From Thuidium tamariscinum (lineage: Eukaryota; Streptophyta; Bryopsida; Hypnales; Thuidiaceae), in assembly GCA_947034885.2 (NCBI GenBank), contig OX344754.2, positions 15,394,501 to 15,458,500 on the forward strand: a stretch of 64,000 nt of DNA. The letters are read 5' to 3'. The translations under genes and the position numbers were made by a program. Of this stretch, positions 39,530 to 51,859 are shown one piece after another (within the stretch, counting starts at the first letter, position 1; each line of letters opens with the position of its first letter). Below the pieces are notes generated by a model that saw nothing but the letters and a program-made list of their open reading frames with translations, made no database searches and had not been told where the DNA came from.

Positions 39530-41389
39530 ACTACTATGCAATAATTTTTTTTTGGTAATTTGTAGACCAATTGCACCATGGCTTTAGAATATAGACAAAT
39601 TGTGAATAAGAAAAAAAGAATTATTGATATGTGATATGTGCTAATGTGATATTTTCTATCCAATATGTGGATGAGTGTTGAAATTTGGAGCACCACTATT
39701 ACGTTTAATATTGTCACTTTGGCCCTTTGTAGAAAATGAAAAAAAAATAGAAAAAAAAAATTCTACTACTTGAACTAATTGTTACAATCCTTCTCTAATA
39801 TTGCTATCCAATTGCATACTTTTGTTGCAATATTTTATAAAAACTATAGATATGAGTGTATTTCTCTTTGATAATTTAAATTGGCATTATAGTATTAGGG
39901 GGGTACATTTGAGGCTATTGTAGACTTTGAACTCTTTTAGTACTTGGCCTAATCATGTTTGCTTTTGTGAACGATTGTCAATTCTCTTAGGGTAGATCTC
40001 TATGTTGTATCAAAATGGGAGAATAATTTTAAATTTTCTAGATTAAAATAGTCATGGTTGATTCTTGTAATGCTTTACATAGAATATTACATTTTAAAAA
40101 TGGCTTTGATTTGTAGTCCAATTAAAAGCAACCAAAAGTTTCAAAGTCCAATGTTCAAATTATTTTTTTAGAAGTTGGAAAGTTGCTTTCGGCTCTTTTT
40201 ATAAGCCTTTGAATGTAACTTTGCCAAGAAATGATTTCAAATCTCATCTTGCAAACATTATTTACTTCTAAATAAATTCTAGAATTTTTCCATGTCTTTT
40301 GTATAAACTATTTTGGATGTTTTAAGTATATAGAAGTCTATTCTAAATAATATTTAGAGTATAGTTGTGTGGTTTAGATTGTAAAAATCGTCTTGAAGGG
40401 TGTATAATGGAAATGGTTGTAGTCTTTAAAGGATTAGATATTCAATTGTAAGTGGAAGTCAATATTCTTTTCACATAGACAATGCCATGGAGAAGTCCAA
40501 TCTTAAAAATCACATTGCAATTACATTAGATTTTGTATTTGGTGATTAATTCCTAAAGTATTAAGGCTAACTTTCTTTCAAAATTCATTGAAATTTGCCA
40601 TTTATATTTCATTTATCGAAAAATAACCAAAACAACTAAAATTTTAGGAATCTAACCTTAGGATCTTGTACTTCACTTGTTTAAGCTAATATTGTTATAA
40701 GGAAGTTCACAAATTTTGACCATAAAAATTAGAAGAGATTAGCATTTAAAATTAGAAAAAAAGGGTTTTTAAATATTGGTTTGCAATTTTAGGTGACTAT
40801 GACAATCATTTGTGAAATTTTTTACAATATAGACTGTCTATTAAAACACTATGTTGATGAATTAATTTTCAAATCTAAAGATTTTCTTAAAGAAAAACAT
40901 ATTTAATTTCCACTCTTTGAAAAATCATTGAATAGTTGTAGGTCCAATAATGAGTTAGAAAATTAAATCATTAATTGCTCTAAATTAGAATTATAACATA
41001 ATAATCCTAATGGTGAGATTGTTTCAACAAGGTAACCTAACCTTGTCAAACATTATTTTTTGAAGAATTATAAAAATTGCATTTAGTAATGAATTTTATA
41101 GGATTTCTATTAAAAAAATGTTTACATTGCATCTTAACAAGATTGTCCATAACTAGTTTAAATAGAATGAATCAAAACTTCATATGTAGACAACAATGTA
41201 ATATTTGAAAATAAATAAATAAATAAATAAATTTGACTTATTATGATCTTTTGGGGGGGCTCCTCGCCAAAGGTCAATTCTAGGCTTATTGTAGTTTAGT
41301 ATTTTGTCTTAGGCACCAATTGAAATAAAATTACATTATCAAAAAGTTCTTAGTTTTTCTATCTCAGTGTAAGATAGTTTCAAAAAGTT
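39530..41389. other. AT-rich spacer, diverged kinase 3' flank, no gene
   Basis: It is weakly similar to 19400-21700 and contains (AAAT)n at 41208-41231 and a poly-G run at 41255-41261. No coding frame is supported. Confidence 0.45.
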
Positions 41390-41574
41390 TCTCCAAAAAT
41401 TGAGGTTATAGGAATCTAGCCAAAATCCATTTAGTCCCCCAAGAAGACAATGCTGGACATTAGGAATTAAGAGTGGTTTCTACAAATAATGGTTGTATTT
41501 CAACAAAAATTAGTCTTCATATTTTCTAATCATTTGGTTAAATATGAAGATTAGTAGTCCTATTTATTTGACTA

Positions 41575-41578
41575 TTAA
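41575..41578. other. Empty TTAA target site (paralogous to the element at 53542)
   Basis: TTATTTGACTATTAAGATGA holds one TTAA exactly where the paralogous copy has an 803-bp insertion between two TTAAs (53542-54352). The flanks align on both sides. Confidence 0.85.
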
Positions 41579-41998
41579 GATGAATACCTTAAAAATATGT
41601 ACCTTTATGATGATCAAGGTCAATATAGAATATTTCTAAAAAAACAAATGCAAAAATTCATGGTGCTTCAATGTTATAAAAAAATATAATAATATGATGA
41701 AAAAAACATTTTGATTTTTAGGCTTCTTCCTAAATATTCACATTTGCCAACTTTAATTAGTTGTTTAACAAGAAATATTGACCATATTACCAAATACCAT
41801 AATATGTGCAAGCTTCAAACAATTGACATGGCAAAATGAAATAACATATATATTAGGTGAACTTCTGAACATCCCAGTAAGTTACTTCAATCAAGACCTC
41901 TCAACTACCCTATGTCCAAATCAATTTCAAATATAATTAGGTTGAACAATCAAACTTCTACACTTTAGTGCAACAATCAAAACATCATCAAATTCCTA

Positions 41999-42716
41999 CT
42001 TGGGGTGATTGCAAGAAAGTCCTGAATGATGGAGTTGTTATTGATTATAACTTTTAAAGTATGAACCATAATAACTTGAAATTTTGACTCAAGATGTCTG
42101 ACATGACAACAATCAAATTCCTTATTTTTTAGAAATTTTCAAAAATCATTTTATAATTAAATTTCAATTAAGCTAATTTATCACACTTTGTGGTTTAGGG
42201 GTTTTTAGTACTGGGGAGCATCCAAAATTAATGATCTAAAGCTGAAATTTTTGTGGCCTATTTCCATATTAGGTAGACATGTTTCTACCAAAGGAAACCT
42301 TAAAAATCATTATTCTCTTTCTTCTACATGTGCGCGAACAGGCCTCCCTTGCGCGCATACTTTTGAACATTTAAGATGGTTTTGAGATCATTATTTTGGT
42401 GGAATCTCTTTATCATAAAGTTCTCCCCAATTTCCAATTTTTTAGTTTTTTTTAAAATTCTTTTTCCTATTTTTTACATATTAAAATGTCAAAGTACCTA
42501 TTTTCATGAAAATTTGCACTTTTCTAGTTCTCCTACTTAGAGAATTTTTCTACACTTTTCCTTCCTAGGGTACCTTCTTCTTAGAGGTATATACCTAAAA
42601 TATTTTTTTTACATTTTTTTAAAATTGTTTTTCTAATTACAGTACTCCCGAAAATTTCAGCAGTACTATGGAAAACGCTACATAAATTGGTCGGTCTTTC
42701 TTGCAATGACCCCTTG
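41999..42716. mobile_element. MITE of 718 bp with 21-bp TIRs
   Basis: The left end CTTGGGGTGATTGCAAGAAA and the inverse complement of the right end, CAAGGGGTCATTGCAAGAAA, match at all but three positions. The paralogous locus near 54955 lacks the interval, which supports a discrete insertion. There is no coding capacity, no clear target-site duplication, and the superfamily is not assigned. Confidence 0.7.
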
Positions 42717-43522
42717 CATTGACATCCTCTATTTAGTACTATGCACATTAAATGGATAGAAAGATAGAATTTGAGTTGCAAATTTGTTTGATCCCTACTT
42801 TTGGACAATGATTCAAGACAGATAAAGGTGTTCAAATTGTACTAGAAAGTGGGCCAAAAAGAGATGAATGGATACATTAGATTTCTCAAAAAGAAACTGG
42901 CACACAACAATAGAATATGACCATTCACTAACAAGAAGTTTTTCTCGACCCTTGAACCCCTGGTTGGTGACCTTTAGGAAATCATCCCTTTAGGCATTAT
43001 ATGACATCATTTACTTTATAAATCAAAAAAGCTCATTGGAGGTCAAATTACTAAATAAGACTTTCCCTTTTTGCACAAAATTCAAAGGATGAATAATTGC
43101 ATATCTATCCCATATAGAAAGATCCTTTGTTATTCATCAATTGAAAAACAACTACAATATTGTTTAAGGGTTATAGAAAGTGAAACTCACTTCACATTTA
43201 CAAATGCCCGGATGGATTTATCGTAATTCTCTTGGAAGTTTCTAATAACAGCAACACTTAGACTGGAGTTCAAAGATAACAAATAGGAGACAATAATAAA
43301 AATGTTGTCGAAATTACAACTGTTGTTACAAGCAAGTTCTAAATAATGGTACATATTAAATGTAAATGTAAATTACAAGCATATGTACTCAAAACAAATA
43401 AAGTTCGCTCAAATGCATTGTTTTATGCATTACATGGTCGTGTTGTTCTTCTCATAGGTTTGGAGCTGCTATGGAAAACTTGCACAAAATGCATTGCTTT
43501 AAACTTAAAAGGTTCACTTGGA

Positions 43523-44538
43523 TTAGAAGCCTAGTAGCTTGAAATTGGGAATTTTGTTGAGAAGAATTTCTAGGTTGATTGGAAGTTGCAAAAATGTTTG
43601 AAAAGGTTGTCGCATCATCGCCACTCCTATCCACATTTCATTCCATGGACCACCGGGATTTCCAATCTCTACATCGCACATGCTACGTACTAGTGGTGTC
43701 CAAAAGCATTTGTATAAGATATTGAAGATCAAGGCTACTTAGTTTAGGATAGAAAACAAACCTACAAAAGTAGAAAATGAAAGCAACATCATCTCAACTA
43801 GAAGCCAATATTTTCCTAAACCCGTTAGGCAATCCAATTAAATGGTTGTAAAGTTATAGGTTATTTGACTCCAGTCATTAGTGATTCATTCTCTGATTGG
43901 GACACCTAATGAGACTGACAATCTACAGGTAGAAAACAATCAATTGAGCATAGGAGGAAGCATTTTGAAAGTCACAAACATTATTCTTCTTCTAGTTTCC
44001 ATTATCATAGTTAATTTTGCAATGGTATTGGATACAATAGCATCTTTGTTGAATTACAAGCCATAACCACTAGCTTCTACCAAACTCTATTCTCACACTC
44101 AATTCCCAACATCTATTTCCTTTACCATTAGAAAAATGAACATCAAAGGCATCATTATAGAAATTATTTGAAATAACTCCAATTTAGATATTGGCTATGA
44201 AAAATGACATCCTTCACTACTACCACATGCAATATTTTTTTTAGCGTCAAGTTGTAGATTCCAATTACCTTGTATACATCATGTATCATTGCAAATTTTC
44301 ACATTTGCCCATTGGTTAAACAACTCATTATACAAGGTGAACCAACCACAATTTAAAAATTAAGAGATGCAATATATATTCTCACCTTTCCAAGGCTACC
44401 GTCCTCAAGGCGTTCCCATGCTACAACTTAAAACTTCAACTTGCCTCTAAATGAATCTTTGCTCAATGGTTCAAAACCTTCAAAAGTAGGACACCGTAAA
44501 AAGCAACCTGGTGTATCTGTTGTTGCTTCCAACTTCAC
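43523..44538 (-). pseudogene. Tocopherol cyclase (VTE1-like) 3' fragment
   Basis: Two exons of tocopherol cyclase are recognisable. The penultimate exon spans 44538-44396 (VKLEATTDTPGC, CPTFEGFEPL, KDSF) but runs into TAA shortly after GKLKF. The last exon, about 43700-43523, reads SMCDVEIGNPGGPWNEMWIG and ends NFKLLGF, with a one-base insertion upstream that splits LLDTTS from SMC. Earlier exons are absent because the duplicated block stops at about 44815. It is clearly non-functional and derived from the same ancestor as the gene at 55808-60980. Confidence 0.85.
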
Positions 44539-44815
44539 CTAATCAATCCAAGTTTAAGCACAGCAATCTCAAATCAACCCACAAACCGTACTTTTTAGCA
44601 ATTAAGATGAATCATTTGGGATGGTAGCAAAATACACCAAGGGAATGAAGAAATACAATACATTACATAATATGGAAGATAGGATTCGAAAGTTCCTATA
44701 AGCTTCCAATGTAGAAATTTGGATTTGGGACATGCATTTAGAGGTTAGAACTTCGTGTAAACTTTGCAAGGAGTTCTAGATCTTGTACGGTACAATACAA
44801 AATCATACTCCGTAT

Positions 44816-46068
44816 ATGGTATTACAACCAACAAACAGTATTTTAATTTTTCAAAGCTTGAAATTTTTTCTCTTTTCAAGAGTAGAATGGCCTCCAATTC
44901 TGTGCAGGTGTTGCCGATGCAACAATCGAGCAGACTACGTTTACAAATTCCAGAATGCTCCATGACAGATTCCTGATTCTTGAATTCCATAAATTCCAAC
45001 AATTTCTTCTTATTGATGAAGCCCAGTCCTTTGAAGTCAAAGAAAGATGCCAGCGCAGCCTGGGATGAAGAAAACAAGATCCCCACATCTCATGGATCCA
45101 CACATTGACAGCCTTGACATCATTCGGCACCCGTGGTAGGGAAACAATCCAACTGAGAGCTTTGAATCTTGCAAACAAGATCATTCCACTACAAAGTACG
45201 AGATCCACGACAAAGGAAGCAGAACATTGTGATGCTATTTTGAAAGTTTTAGACATGAAATATGAACATGGAATAATGAGTAATTCTCAAGGCATTAAAA
45301 CAAATCGAGTGGAGGCTAGTACTATCTTCAAACTGGTCTCACCTTCTATCATAGAATTGCAAACTCAGTATATATTGTTGACAAGAATTCAAACCAAAAA
45401 TGATCATTTCAACGTTTATTATTTTTTTGTTTCCTTCTCAACATGAACTCCCTGCCAAATTGGTGTAGAAACATGAACTTGAATTGATCAATGACTGATG
45501 AGGCTTCAAACAGATTGAGTGGAGTGTGCAACAGTACTTTCTTTGAACTGGTCTCACCTTTTATCATAGAACTACAAACAGGGTGGGAGAATGTTGTGGA
45601 GGAGGAAATGAAACATTGACTTGTGTTGACATAAGAAAGAAGTTTTCCAAGTTTTGAGCGATGAGATGAGACTCATAATCTCGCATATATGGCGCTTTCA
45701 TGACGGCAGGTGAAGCCTCAAGCGGTCGCTGCATAGTGGAATAGCAATTTATGATGTAACGAGTACCACAGCGAGGATGAAAACGACTCTGGGTCCTCGA
45801 ATCAGGGCTTAGGGTTTCAGCAGCGGACTGGACTTGGTTGCACTTGGAGGTTCTGACACGCTGCCTTAATGGATCTTAAGTGATGAGGGGCTTTTTTACA
45901 TAGTGTCAATGCTCTCCAGTGACGTCTCTTCAAATCCAATTAATCAGCTTCTGAGTATGTGAGTAGAAATTTGATCGGAACGTATCAATGTGATAGTTTT
46001 TATACGGTTCTCTTATGCATCATGAAGCTTGTGCTCGACTTTGCCAGCGAGCCTTCTGGGTTCCAAAG
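44816..46068. repeat. Unassigned duplicated block, copy C
   Basis: Counterpart of 35330-36590. It ends with a reticulon-tail fragment (TACGGTTCTCTT, TTTGCCAGCGAGCCTTC) that abuts the main module at 46069. The frames open on either strand in copy B are interrupted here. Confidence 0.65.
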
Positions 46069-47344
46069 TTCTGTAAGAACTGGTTTATCGTAGTGTGTGA
46101 TTAGAGTCAGAATTTCTAGAGGCGTACCGAGAATTGAGCGACCCGGAAGCTATGTGTCGCTCGAGGGTTTTGACATGAGGATGATGAGTGCCCGTTATAA
46201 ATTTCGAAGATTTGCACACCAGTTCAAATGGTTAGATTAGTTTGAGGATTCAAACATTTTATTTTCTGGAATATTATTGTGCAAGTCAATGAGATTGAAG
46301 ACGAGTGTTGTGATCCATTTGTGGGGTTTAGTAAAAGGAATTCTTGGAGTTTTGGACCGTTCGATTTGAAGAGGAGCTTCTGTGCAGATGGAGCTATCTT
46401 CGAAACCCTTCAAGTGCGAGCTGTAGCAGAAACTGATTCCGTAGCTGTACCATCTTTTGATTCATAATAAGGTTCTTTCTCATCTCCTCCAACTAGTGAT
46501 AGCGTGTAGCGCAGACGATTGCTGTTTGAATTTGCCGATCATCGGACTAAAGTAGAGGATTCTACCTTCTCGTCACTTTGAAGCATTTTAACTAGCACGT
46601 AGGAGTGCTTGAATTCGGAACTCTCTCCATAGGAGAGATAACTGCGAGTACTGCAATAGCTGAACTCTCTTGAGATGGCAATTTTTCAAGGTGGAGATTG
46701 TAGAATTCAATTGAAGGGATTGTAGGCTACTCCATCATTCAAAGATGAGTGGCATTTGACATTTCGCTTACAAGTCATGATTGCGCCCGGTTTGCTAATG
46801 AAAAGCGACTGCAATAGATGAGTTTTTGCTGGTAACAATAGGAGACAGGATTCAATCCCTAATTAGATTCCTCTCCGTTGTTTCGTATCCTGACTGGTTG
46901 CAATCTTGGCACAGTTTGAATGGGCTTGGAGAGTAGATAATGCAAGGGTCCTTTTATGATACTGAAGTTCGTGGAGAAGGCACTCCAAGTACGTGCTGAA
47001 GGTTCAGTCACACTGGACTTGGTGATTAGGAGGTAACTGCTGTTTTATTCTGCAATCCTTGGTTAATTCTGTCTGTTACCTCGGAACTGTTAGCATATTC
47101 TAAGCTGGCTTGTCTCCCGTGCCGATTCTAAACTAAAATGTTGGTCTCGTGCAGAGTTTGAAGTTAGCCAAATCGGACCATACCAAAGCTGGTGTAAAGT
47201 GTGCAGTAAGTCTGTCCCTTGTCGAAGTTACCTCTCAACTGGCTGGCTGCCAGTCCGTTTCGTATGGCTGTCAGGAGTGTGGGCATGAAGGGGTTATGAA
47301 CTAAGACAAACGGGGGCCTGCTGGAGCCTTGAATTTTGCTCCAA

Positions 47345-47703
47345 ATGAGCATGGGTTGTGATGTCGTCATGTGGCGAAGACCCGCCATGGCAGTACTGGT
47401 GCTCGCGTGTGGATCCCTCGTCTACTACCATTGCCGATTCTGACGCCTGAACGTGGTGTCCTTAATCTCGGATGTGCTCTACGAGATCACTTGGTCTCTC
47501 GCGGTTCTGGGGCTCATCTTTCGCTCCTTCAACCTCACTATCCTCCCCATGGACACGGTCGAGTGGCAGATCTCTCCGGAGACTGCCAATTGCGTAGCAG
47601 CCACTGATTTTTTACGGTTCTCTTGTGCATTCAGAAGCTTGTGCCCAACTTTACCAGCGAGCCTTCTTTTTTGAAACTTAGAGAAAATAAAGGGGCATGT
47701 TGA
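47345..47703 (+). pseudogene. Reticulon-like pseudogene (copy C)
   Basis: Starts MSMGCDVVMWRRP like copy A. CGATTCCGC has become CGATTCTGA, which puts a stop after about 33 codons. The equivalent of 16103-16470 is deleted, joining the middle of the gene (GCAGCCACTG) to the partial tail duplicate (ATTTTTTACGG) at 47602. The junction shares the two bases TG with both ends. Confidence 0.9.
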
Positions 47704-48943
47704 ATCAAGAGCTCCGATAGACTTTAAACTGGAATTTTGTCAGTTCGTGTCCTCATGAGCATGGAGGCCTTTGGCAGGAGCACCTGTCGCATTTCCCCCC
47801 TCTCCTTTGGGAATCTCAAATCTACCAGCGAGCCTGTGGACAATTAAATGTACGTTTCTGGAATATTTTTGTTTGCATCCTGATAAGTTTGAAACTGGGC
47901 TGAAGAAATGTTTCCGAGTTCTGGAGTTCCAGGGCTTGCCAGGTCGTGTCGTAACCTTCAGAAAAAGTTGACATTTCGAGATGTTTATCATGTACCGTGA
48001 TGGATGTGCTGCATCTTGTTATTGAAGTGAGCTATCCTGCAGTTATTTGGCCGTGCATGTTGGAGTTGCTTGTTTTGTAGTAGCCGAAATAGTCAATTTG
48101 TTCATAAAATGTCAGTTTTCAGATGAGCTTTTCATTCTCCCAACCTCGTCTAGAACAAAGATTTTCCAAAATATCTTACAATTGTTTTTTGTCTCATTTC
48201 CAATCCTGTTAGCTTGGCTAATGTCAGATCTCAAAAAGCTCGTGAAGTTCGCATTTCTCATTCCTGGTTCTGTTCCTGGTTTCATTCCTGGTTTTAGGGT
48301 TTTAGGGTCTCATTTTAGCTTCGATCGTTGGGGTTTGTGGGTGTGGGAATCTGTCTGCTCCCCTTGTAGAAGAGTCCGTCGTGCTACAATAAACACTGTT
48401 GACGAAGGAATCGTGAATGGAATCTTAAGCTACCACCAGCTAGGACAATTGCAAACTGATTGCCACGCGTGGAATAGTGTCACTGTGTCATTAACCGCGT
48501 TGCCCCGACTTTCTGCGCATCTGCTCTGTGGAGCTTTCTTGATAACAAGGCCACTCTGGTGTTGGAGCGATGAACCAAACCTTCAATTCTCAATTTCTTC
48601 GTAACTTCGTTGTCAACTTCTCCTCGCTGTGACTTGCGTGTGGCACTCTTGCTTCACTCATCGTGCGCTTGGTTCAGGATTTGGTTTAGGCGAGCTTTGT
48701 GCTGCGCTCTGCAAGTCACTTAATTATTGAGTCGTTGAAGCTGTTCTCGCCGGCCTTCGACGCGAGCGTTGTCGTGTAGGCGATCAGTTAGGCGACTGAA
48801 GTTTTCTCTTTGTAGGTTGAGAATGAGGGTTTGCCAGTTTGGAGTGATGATTTGACCGATCTCGCCCCTTGTCGTTAGGTATTGCTTTCGATTTGGATCG
48901 ACGTTTGTGCGCAACAACAGGGCATTGCTTCCACCCTCGGGAA

Positions 48944-48951
48944 TACATAAA
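48944..48951 (+). promoter_or_regulatory. TATA-like box of kinase C
   Basis: TACATAAA, 95 bases before the ATG, in the conserved CTCGGGAATACATAAATCCCG context. Confidence 0.5.
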
Positions 48952-49038
48952 TCCCGTGTGTAGAACTAATTGCAGCCATTCTCTAGTGTTCCGAGGTGCT
49001 GTTTGAGTTGTGATAATCCAGAAGTTGAGGGATTTGCC

Positions 49039-50211
49039 ATGGCAGAAAACCACGAGATTGCTGAATTAGGAGACACAATCCGCAATTGCTCTGCATCCCC
49101 CTCCTCCTCATTTGTGGATCATTCCACGCGCATTGAGGGACTGTTGCAAAGCCAATCTGACTATGAAACAGCCCTTGATTTCGAGATCGCCGCCTCAAAG
49201 GATCATTGGAGTGAGCTCCAGCAGCCTTCGAGTGCAGTAGGGGACTCCAGTGGCGGAGAGAAGGGGAGAGCTCATCTGACTAACAGCGAGATCGTGTTGA
49301 GTCTGCGGAGGCAGTTTCCCCAAACGGGCACTTTCTTTTCTGTCTTTGGTGATTCTTTCGTGTTGGGCAAGAAGATTGCCGAGGGAGCCCAGGCGGAAAT
49401 CTTCGAAGCGAGGTGGAAGGGAGATCCACTCAAGTGCGTGTTGAAGGTGTTCAAGGAGGGCTCCTCGGTGCTGGACCTTCAGAAGCAATGGCCTCTGGGA
49501 ATGCTCAACCAATGTGCTGCCACGTCATGGTATCTTGGTTCGTCTGGATGTTCTTCGGTCCACGGTGGTACGGTGGTGATGAACGGGAGGTTTGCATTCG
49601 AGATGCTCCAATGTGCAGGTGACTTGCGGAAGCTCATTGACAAGAAAATGGAGTGCAACAGCAATCGATTTCGTGCTCCTTTCTCGGACAAGGAACTTGA
49701 ACGGAACATGTTGCATATTGCAAAGGGGATGAAGGGCTTGCACGAGGACAACATTGTCCACAGGGACTTGAAAGCTTCCAATGTACTCATAGACACATAT
49801 GGAGAGCATCGGTTAGAAGATCTTGTTTCTCTTTCTCATGGTTCGTATTTTTGTAAAGTAGCAGACTATGAGTGCTCGGTGGGAGTGGTGGGGACAGGGT
49901 TTTGGAGGGCTCCAGAAATATTGCAAGGAGTGAAAGCTCGCAAGATCACACCTGATTTATTCACCAAGGAAGCAGATGTTTACAGCTTTGCTATGACTTG
50001 CTACGAAATGATCACTGGTAAACTTCCTTTTGAGGTTGTCAAGAAGAATAACTATGATGTGGTTCTCCGAGGAGATAGGCCAACACTACCTGAAGAGACT
50101 AAACTTTGGATCAAGACTTTGTTGAGCAAATGTTGGCATTCAAGTCCAAAAGAAAGACCTAGCTTTGAGGAAATAGTCGAGTGCATATATATGTCATCGG
50201 ATGTAGGATAA
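49039..50211 (+). CDS. Protein kinase, TKL-like, with DYE in place of DFG (copy C)
   Basis: Single exon, 390 residues, closest to copy A. It has KIAEGAQAEIF, ATP Lys136, HRDLKASN with Asp243, DYE at 276-278, WRAPE, DVYSFAMTCYEM and ERPSF. The segment after WPLGMLN is longer than in copy A (QCAATSWYLGSSGCSSVHGG against KCAGVYPGCSWVLAG), while both sides stay nearly identical. The C-terminus is ECIYMSSDVG. The start at 49039 is the Met common to all copies; the frame also extends 23 codons upstream, but that part is leader sequence shared with non-coding copies. Confidence 0.88.
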   Translation: MAENHEIAELGDTIRNCSASPSSSFVDHSTRIEGLLQSQSDYETALDFEIAASKDHWSELQQPSSAVGDSSGGEKGRAHLTNSEIVLSLRRQFPQTGTFFSVFGDSFVLGKKIAEGAQAEIFEARWKGDPLKCVLKVFKEGSSVLDLQKQWPLGMLNQCAATSWYLGSSGCSSVHGGTVVMNGRFAFEMLQCAGDLRKLIDKKMECNSNRFRAPFSDKELERNMLHIAKGMKGLHEDNIVHRDLKASNVLIDTYGEHRLEDLVSLSHGSYFCKVADYECSVGVVGTGFWRAPEILQGVKARKITPDLFTKEADVYSFAMTCYEMITGKLPFEVVKKNNYDVVLRGDRPTLPEETKLWIKTLLSKCWHSSPKERPSFEEIVECIYMSSDVG

Positions 50212-51813
50212 GTCCAATGTAAAGGATTTTAATATATTGTAAACATGAAAGGACTTTCATATTGTTTGCATTAACATATTTAGAGATCATGCTTTATTTG
50301 TTGTGTCTTCATTTTTTGGTGGCATCCTAATATTCCCTTTGTCTCTTTTTCAATCACTTTTTAATTGAGTTTGAAAAACATTCTAGATAGTATAGGTGAA
50401 ATATTTCCAAAACTTCTTGCAAATTAAAGAGTGTGCAAACAAATAATATCTTTGATGCAAATTGATGTGTAATGCATGTAAATGATGTGACAAAAATTAT
50501 GTTTTAACTTAGTGAGTTCAAGCAAATGAAGTTGTAGATGACTCCAAAATGATGTAGCCCTTCTACCAAAGATGATAAATATTAGGTTATCCTAGACTAC
50601 TAAGTCTCATAGTACTTAGCCCACATCAAATTTGCTCTTGCAAAAAATTGTAAATTCTATAAGGTTGGCCTCTATATTTATTGGAATGGAAAAATAACTT
50701 CTAAGGGTTTTTTGAGTTGAATAATTGTCACGGAGTTCAATAATACCTTCTCTTTTATGAGAGTAGAAAGAAATTGCACTCTAGAAGTAGCTTTGCCCTG
50801 TTGTCAAATGCTATGTTCAAAAAGAAGTTCAAAAGGCAACTCCAAAAATATCACAGAAATTTGAAATTGTTCAATTTTCAATTTTTTTCCAAAGATCTTA
50901 AACATTGATTTATTCCAATCTAGTAATGAGAAAATTATGGACTATCTTGTTTTGGGAACAAATAAACATTGTTTATAAAAAAACATCTTTTATAAAAAAA
51001 TAAAAAATAAATTTATAGATTTCATTTATTAAAGGGTTGCAAATTTAGAATTTTCAAGAAAAAATGTTAGAAAGGATTAAGATTACAACAAAAGTTGTAT
51101 ATAAATAGTGTGAGGCATGAAGTTGTTTTTGGTGAACTAATTATTTCTACACAAAATCTTTTTCTTCCCTTGTTTTTTAAATATGGTTTACTTTCTAGTA
51201 TAAATTAAAAAGCGTTTCAGGCCTTGCAGATGAACCGTGTTCTATATTGAAAGTCAAAAAGTTAGCAAATAAAAACTATCTTTTTTGCAATATGATGTAC
51301 AATTGATGTAATTGATGTAAGAAGAGTTATTTATATTTCAACTTAGTACGTACAAGAAAGTAAAGTTTTGAATGCTCCCTAAATGTTGCAACTTCTAGAA
51401 TTGTAGTCAAGTGGATATTAAAGAATTTTTTTTGGAATTTTTTCTTAAAAATTTGTGCATCATGAACCAAAGTCTTCATATAGAAAAATTGCACATAAAA
51501 ATGCATTGTGTGGCTATAAAATACAAACTAAATACTTTGTCTCATTTAACAAATATTTCAAATGCATGGGCATTAAGATAGAAAGCAATGGTTCATATTG
51601 CAACCTATAGTCAACAATGCTAGTATGTGAGTATGAAAATGCAAGCATGTGGATAGTATTTACTATCATTCCAGGTTAGTTATATACTTTTCAAGCTTTA
51701 GAAGTAGGGAAAAATGTAAACTTTATTACCTTAAGAATTAAGAGATAGTCCAAATTTCTAAAATTGTGTAGATGTATTATAAAATTGTTACACATGATAA
51801 CAATAAGAATATA

Positions 51814-51859
<46 letters not shown>

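Larger units (their letters stand above)
36990..39530 (+). repeat. Segmental duplication, copy B (kinase promoter + kinase + start of 3' flank)
   Basis: Collinear with 17100-19400 and 48240-50550, but clearly more diverged than A is from C. The reticulon gene is missing. Upstream of the kinase the leader contains an extra internal tandem copy of about 245 bp: CGCATCTGCT at about 37309 and again at about 37555, each followed by GAACC/GAGGG, TTCACTCTA and the GTTGAAGCT/GTTGGAGCT box. Weaker homology continues past 39530 to about 41390. Confidence 0.75.
41390..44815 (-). repeat. Segmental duplication 2, copy 1 (3' end of tocopherol cyclase and downstream DNA)
   Basis: Collinear with about 53366-56930. 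Shared landmarks are TTTGGTTAAATATGAAGA, TGTCCAAATCAATTTC, ACTAGAAAGTGGGCCAAAA, CCCATATAGAAAGATCCTTT and TGTAGATTCCAATTACCTTG. The copies differ by three clear presence/absence events: a 718-bp MITE at 41999 here, and in copy 2 a TTAA element at 53542 and about 200 bp at 54635-54835. Confidence 0.85.

Noticed and set aside
48047..48604. 185-codon frame between reticulon and kinase in module C
   Set aside because: Copies A and D have indels that break it, and its sequence is untranslated leader and promoter in the other modules.
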